Shown one piece after another: positions 4,874-7,655 of a stretch of DNA of 7,655 nucleotides (its first letter is position 1; every line of letters starts with the position of its first letter). The translations under genes and the position numbers were made by a program. The notes beneath the pieces are model-generated. The model was not told where the DNA came from. It ran no database searches and saw only the letters and a program-made list of their open reading frames with translations. The stretch is from NCBI GenBank assembly GCA_038326995.1, contig JBBQKP010000164.1, positions 1 through 7,655 on the forward strand, written 5' to 3'. The stretch comes from JBBQKP01 sp038326995 (GTDB lineage: Bacteria > Planctomycetota > Phycisphaerae > Tepidisphaerales > Tepidisphaeraceae).

Positions 4874-5205
4874 AAGAATGATCTTTTGGGTTTATCCTCG
4901 CGCTGATCCAGTGGCTCGAACACGGCGTGATTGCAGTGTAACATCTCAGCCGAATGCAGTGAATTGAATTGGACTGAACTGAGTTTCAGGGTGCCACAGC
5001 TTTGTATTCAAAGCTGTGTGTCGGTTTGCTCCACTCGCGCACAGCTACGAGTACGTAGCCGTGGCACCCTAAAACTGCGGATTTACTGCAGACGGCTCAA
5101 GTGTCGCATTGCAGTGATGTTTTGCCGGTGACAATTCGGGCTGCTTTTCCACTCTTTTCGCCCGACTCGAATCAACCGCAACATTCACAAGCGAGTAATC
5201 TCAAA
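4874..5205. other. Intergenic region of 332 bases between convergent genes
   Basis: No gene is supported here. The middle is filled by the inverted-repeat element listed at 4930-5116. The flanks (4874-4929 and 5117-5205) show no RNA gene or clear structure. Because both neighbours end into this gap, the repeat may help end transcription from both sides, but neither orientation has the T run of a standard intrinsic terminator. Confidence 0.6.
4930..5116. repeat. MITE-like inverted-repeat element with 9-bp flanking direct repeats
   Basis: The outer arms are AGCCG 4948-4952 with CGGCT 5093-5097 and TGCAGT 4955-4960 with ACTGCA 5085-5090, continuing through AAT 4962-4964 with ATT 5081-5083. The inner arms, 4982-4997 with 5061-5076, pair over 16 bases with one mismatch (AGTTTcAGGGTGCCAC). 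Inside are two tight hairpins: CACAGCTTTG 4995-5004 with CAAAGCTGTG 5009-5018 around a TATT loop, and GCTACG 5044-5049 with CGTAGC 5054-5059 around AGTA. ATTGCAGTG occurs directly repeated at 4930-4938 and 5108-5116, about equally far (9 and 10 bases) outside the arms, like a target site duplication. No transposase is present. It could also be a structured RNA or a REP-like unit. Confidence 0.65.
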
Positions 5206-6060
5206 CTACTTCTGTGGTCTCGCGGGAAGATTTTGAAGGACGTTTTGCGCCCACGCGACGAACGCCGGGAATGCGATCTCCGGTTCATCCAGATTCGCTT
5301 GCCACCGTTTTTCGTGTTCGAACACGAGCCAGCCGTCGTAGCCGAATTCATCCAGTTCGACCACGGCCGATTTGATGTCGAGTTCGCCCTCCCCTGTCAC
5401 GACGTATCGCCAGCCGTCGTGCATCACCTTCGGGTGTCCTGGATCGCGTCGAGCGTCTTTGATCTGCACATACCGCAGACGATCGCCAATCGCGCTAAGC
5501 GTTTGTGGAGCAGTTTCCAGGCCGACCCGCATGGTGTGCGCGACATCCCAAGTCGCCCCGAAGGCGAGGTCGGTCACTGCATCGAGTAAAAGGCGGCAAT
5601 CAGATGAACGCACCCAATGGTCGTGTGTTTCGAAATTCCAACTCAGCGATCGCGCGCCCGGAAGTTCGAGAATCTGAGCGATGCAGTCCTGACCGATCCG
5701 GGCGGCTTCGGTCTGACCAATGGTTTTCACATCCCCTCCGCCGAACACACGAACATTCTTCGCGCCCAAAGCGGCAGCGACATCGATCGTCCGCCGGGCC
5801 TCATCGAGGTTTTCCGCCCGACGAGCCGCATCACACAATAAGATGCTGGTGCTCAAGCCACTGGTCACCAGCCCGTTGTCGGCGATCAGCCGTACGGTGG
5901 CCGCGACATTCGTCGTAAAGGCAGGCGTTTTGGAGACATCAATCTCGCCTTGTAGGCCTCGAAAATCCACGCCCGTAAAGCCGTATTCCCGCCCGCGTGT
6001 GCAGATCGTTTCGAGGTCCCACTCGGGACAGCCCAGCGTCATGAACGAGAGTTTCATCAT
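5206..6060 (-). CDS. Xylose-isomerase-like TIM-barrel protein (sugar isomerase/epimerase family)
   Basis: A 284-residue TIM-barrel protein of the sugar phosphate isomerase/epimerase superfamily (AP endonuclease 2 fold), probably acting on a sugar or sugar acid in the cytoplasm. Barrel strands are visible from LSFMTLG (4-10) through GFTGVDFRG (28-36) and NVRVFGGGD (102-110). Likely metal ligands are E144 in WNFETHDHW, D172 with H175 in WDVAHTMRVG, Q199 in YVQIKD and E248 in VFEHE. Gln rather than His at the third position recalls hydroxypyruvate isomerase. GEGELDIKSAVVELDEFGYDGW (223-244) is typical of the family's end. The Met-Met at 6060 was chosen over GTG 6093, since the extra 11 residues are charged and precede the first strand; AAAGAGA lies just upstream. 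It follows the oxidoreductase by 38 bases. The substrate is unknown. Confidence 0.85.
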   Translation of the reverse strand: MMKLSFMTLGCPEWDLETICTRGREYGFTGVDFRGLQGEIDVSKTPAFTTNVAATVRLIADNGLVTSGLSTSILLCDAARRAENLDEARRTIDVAAALGAKNVRVFGGGDVKTIGQTEAARIGQDCIAQILELPGARSLSWNFETHDHWVRSSDCRLLLDAVTDLAFGATWDVAHTMRVGLETAPQTLSAIGDRLRYVQIKDARRDPGHPKVMHDGWRYVVTGEGELDIKSAVVELDEFGYDGWLVFEHEKRWQANLDEPEIAFPAFVAWAQNVLQNLPARPQK

Positions 6061-6098
6061 TGGTGTCTCTTTGATTTTCCGGTCTTCCTCCACTGCGT

Positions 6099-7295
6099 TC
6101 AGCGAGAGAACGAGCCCGCCATATCCACTTGCGCCGGCGTAACGGACGACGTCCGCTTTTTTCCGCCGTGTTTGGCGTGCATGTCGAGGATGAACTGGTC
6201 GTACGCCGGGCCGTCGACTGGGATATTCACGGGCTGACGCGTGAGTGCGGACATCAGCATCGCGTTGCCGATTTCCAGGCCGTTAACTCCTTCGATTCCC
6301 TGCGCGATCAAGTCGGTCGCGGGCAAACCTTTGTGAATGACATCCACGAAACGGGACAGGACTTCATTATGATTTTCACTGATCGGGCCGACGGGAATAT
6401 CCATCGACCACACCTGCGGACTCGGAAACGATTCCGGCGTCGTTTGGTTGATCTGCGACACGGATTGCCTTGTCCTGTTGAAAGTTAATTTTCCACCCTC
6501 CGCCACGATCTTGCCGCGATCACCCGCAATCTCCAGCCGGTTCGTTCCCGGGTATTCACCCGTCGTCGTGACGAATTGGCCGACCGCGCCGTTGGAAAAC
6601 TCCAAAATCGCCGAGATCTCATCCTCGACCTCGATCGGGTGAAATTTGCCGACCGTTCCGACCGCGGTGATGCGATGGGGCATCAGACCTGTGACCCACT
6701 GCAGAATGTCCAGATTATGCGGGCACTGATTGATCAGCACGCCCCCGCCCTCACCCTTCCATGTCGCACGCCATCCGCCCGAGGCGTAATACGTGTTGCT
6801 GCGAAACCAATTCGTGACGACGCACGTGATTCGCGTGATGTTTCCGAGCTCACCGTCCAGGATCAGCTCGCGAAGTTTCTTGTACATCGCGTTGGTTCGC
6901 ACCTGGAACATGATGCCGAATCGCAGGTCGGGATTCCGCGTCGATGCCTTGGCGAACGCGGCGTTCACTCGCCGGGCATCCGTCACCGACACCGCGATCG
7001 GCTTCTCACACATCACGTGAATGTCTTTTTCGAACGCGTCCATCGCGATCGGAACGTGGTCGTAGTGAGGCACTGCGATGAGAATCGCATCCACACTTCC
7101 AGAGCTTAGAAGTTCGACGTGCGACGAAAACTGCTTGACATTGAGTTTGGCTCCGACTCTTTCCAGACGAGCAGCATCCGCATCACACACCGCCGAAAGA
7201 ACTGCGCCGGGAATCTTCCCTGCCGCGAGATTTTGCGCGTGCGCCAAACCCATATTTCCCAGGCCTATGACGCCAATCCTCAGTTGCTTTGCCAT
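6099..7295 (-). CDS. Gfo/Idh/MocA family NAD(P)-dependent oxidoreductase
   Basis: A 398-residue sugar dehydrogenase-type protein with an N-terminal Rossmann domain and a C-terminal alpha/beta substrate domain. Marks: the dinucleotide loop GVIGLGNMG (8-16); an acidic C37-D38 after the second strand; VDAILIAVPHYDHVPIA (68-84); the hallmark EKP at 97-99 with K98; and GEGGGVLINQCPHNLDILQW (181-200), with H193 and D196 at the usual catalytic positions. The family oxidises or reduces a sugar hydroxyl, often making a 3-keto sugar. There is no signal peptide or Tat motif, so it is cytoplasmic, unlike many planctomycete paralogs. ATG 7295 has a GGA 8 bases upstream. It lies 36 bases after the Asp-box gene and 38 before the TIM-barrel gene, so all three probably share a transcript. 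The substrate cannot be told. Confidence 0.9.
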   Translation of the reverse strand: MAKQLRIGVIGLGNMGLAHAQNLAAGKIPGAVLSAVCDADAARLERVGAKLNVKQFSSHVELLSSGSVDAILIAVPHYDHVPIAMDAFEKDIHVMCEKPIAVSVTDARRVNAAFAKASTRNPDLRFGIMFQVRTNAMYKKLRELILDGELGNITRITCVVTNWFRSNTYYASGGWRATWKGEGGGVLINQCPHNLDILQWVTGLMPHRITAVGTVGKFHPIEVEDEISAILEFSNGAVGQFVTTTGEYPGTNRLEIAGDRGKIVAEGGKLTFNRTRQSVSQINQTTPESFPSPQVWSMDIPVGPISENHNEVLSRFVDVIHKGLPATDLIAQGIEGVNGLEIGNAMLMSALTRQPVNIPVDGPAYDQFILDMHAKHGGKKRTSSVTPAQVDMAGSFSR

Positions 7296-7331
7296 TTTAT
7301 AATCCGGTGTAAGAGAAAAAAACGAGATGTG

Positions 7332-7655
7332 CTACACGAAGCAACACGCCTCGTTCGAACTGAATACGTTTTCGACGATTCTTACGATTTCAGAGAATCG
7401 TTCAACAAGGTCACAGTCCCGCGCGACAGTTACGACATCGTCGAACCACACAGCGAGGTCGCCTTTGGTTTCGCCCGGCCGAGGGAAATACCCGTTGAGT
7501 AACACTTCAACCGAATGCAGCGATGTGAATGTGGTGAGGTGCGACCAAGATTCGCCGTCGTCGGTGCTTTGCCAGACGCAGCCGAAAGTATCGCACGTGT
7601 TCCATCGCCGGCTCGATCCGCTGAACGCGAGAAGTCGCTTGGCCTGGTCGGGATC
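7332..7655 (-). CDS. Asp-box (BNR repeat) protein, C-terminal part (partial)
   Basis: The window ends inside a leftward gene; 107 residues remain up to the TAG at 7332-7334. Residues 30-37 read STDDGESW, matching the Asp-box pattern S-x-D-x-G-x-x-W found in sialidase-type and other beta-propeller blades. A strand-like VWQ precedes it, and GDLAVWFDDVVTVARD (65-80) follows, looking like the closing strands of a lectin or propeller domain. Such proteins are usually exported glycan-binding or glycan-cleaving enzymes, but the signal peptide and catalytic site would lie beyond the window. It sits upstream of the oxidoreductase and TIM-barrel genes, which fits sugar breakdown. The opposite-strand frame over this region shows no domain and is a shadow. 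Confidence 0.6.
   Translation of the reverse strand, partial: DPDQAKRLLAFSGSSRRWNTCDTFGCVWQSTDDGESWSHLTTFTSLHSVEVLLNGYFPRPGETKGDLAVWFDDVVTVARDCDLVERFSEIVRIVENVFSSNEACCFV

Noticed and set aside
5061..5076. Intrinsic terminator at the right arm of the 4930-5116 element
   Set aside because: The stem is strong but no T run follows it on either strand; termination remains possible only as a guess.
5101..5589. Forward frame of 162 residues crossing the end of the TIM-barrel gene
   Set aside because: Mostly antisense to the well-supported TIM-barrel gene; no signal or domain of its own.
6129..7502. Several forward frames of up to 177 residues opposite the oxidoreductase and Asp-box genes
   Set aside because: They are antisense to genes with clear family motifs, are Arg- and His-rich, and show no domain.

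Overview
The window looks like a chromosomal segment of a planctomycete (phylum Planctomycetota). This rests on a HYExAFE-type protein, a Gfo/Idh/MocA oxidoreductase next to a TIM-barrel sugar isomerase, several tiny exported proteins of unknown function, long inverted repeats between genes, moderately high GC, and few good Shine-Dalgarno sites. Class and genus cannot be told from the sequence.

Positions 1-4873 read rightward. They hold the tail of an ABC transporter substrate-binding protein (1-132); a YkgJ-like cysteine-cluster protein with a very basic tail (266-718); a HYExAFE protein with a PD-(D/E)XK nuclease-like motif (744-1238); a small two-helix membrane protein (1246-1515); two consecutive small exported proteins that look like diverged paralogs (1638-1952 and 2004-2309); the quinone methyltransferase MenG/UbiE (2329-3147); the flavin prenyltransferase UbiX (3186-3785); a 103-residue protein whose C-terminal half resembles CsrA (3829-4140); and a DUF4870 membrane protein (4454-4873). 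MenG next to UbiX points to menaquinone synthesis, plausibly by the futalosine route, where a UbiX/UbiD pair acts before the final methylation.

Positions 5206-7655 read leftward as a likely operon: an Asp-box protein cut by the window end (7332-7655), a Gfo/Idh/MocA oxidoreductase (6099-7295) and a xylose-isomerase-like TIM-barrel protein (5206-6060). This set fits periplasmic or cytoplasmic handling of an unusual sugar.

The two long gaps (4141-4453 and 4874-5205) are not empty. Each contains a long imperfect inverted repeat with nested hairpins. The second lies between convergent genes and is bracketed by 9-bp direct repeats, like a MITE. A second recurring pattern is a TANNNT -10-like box 6 to 9 bases upstream of many start codons with no Shine-Dalgarno site, suggesting leaderless transcripts.

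No tRNA, rRNA, CRISPR array, transposase or phage gene was seen.
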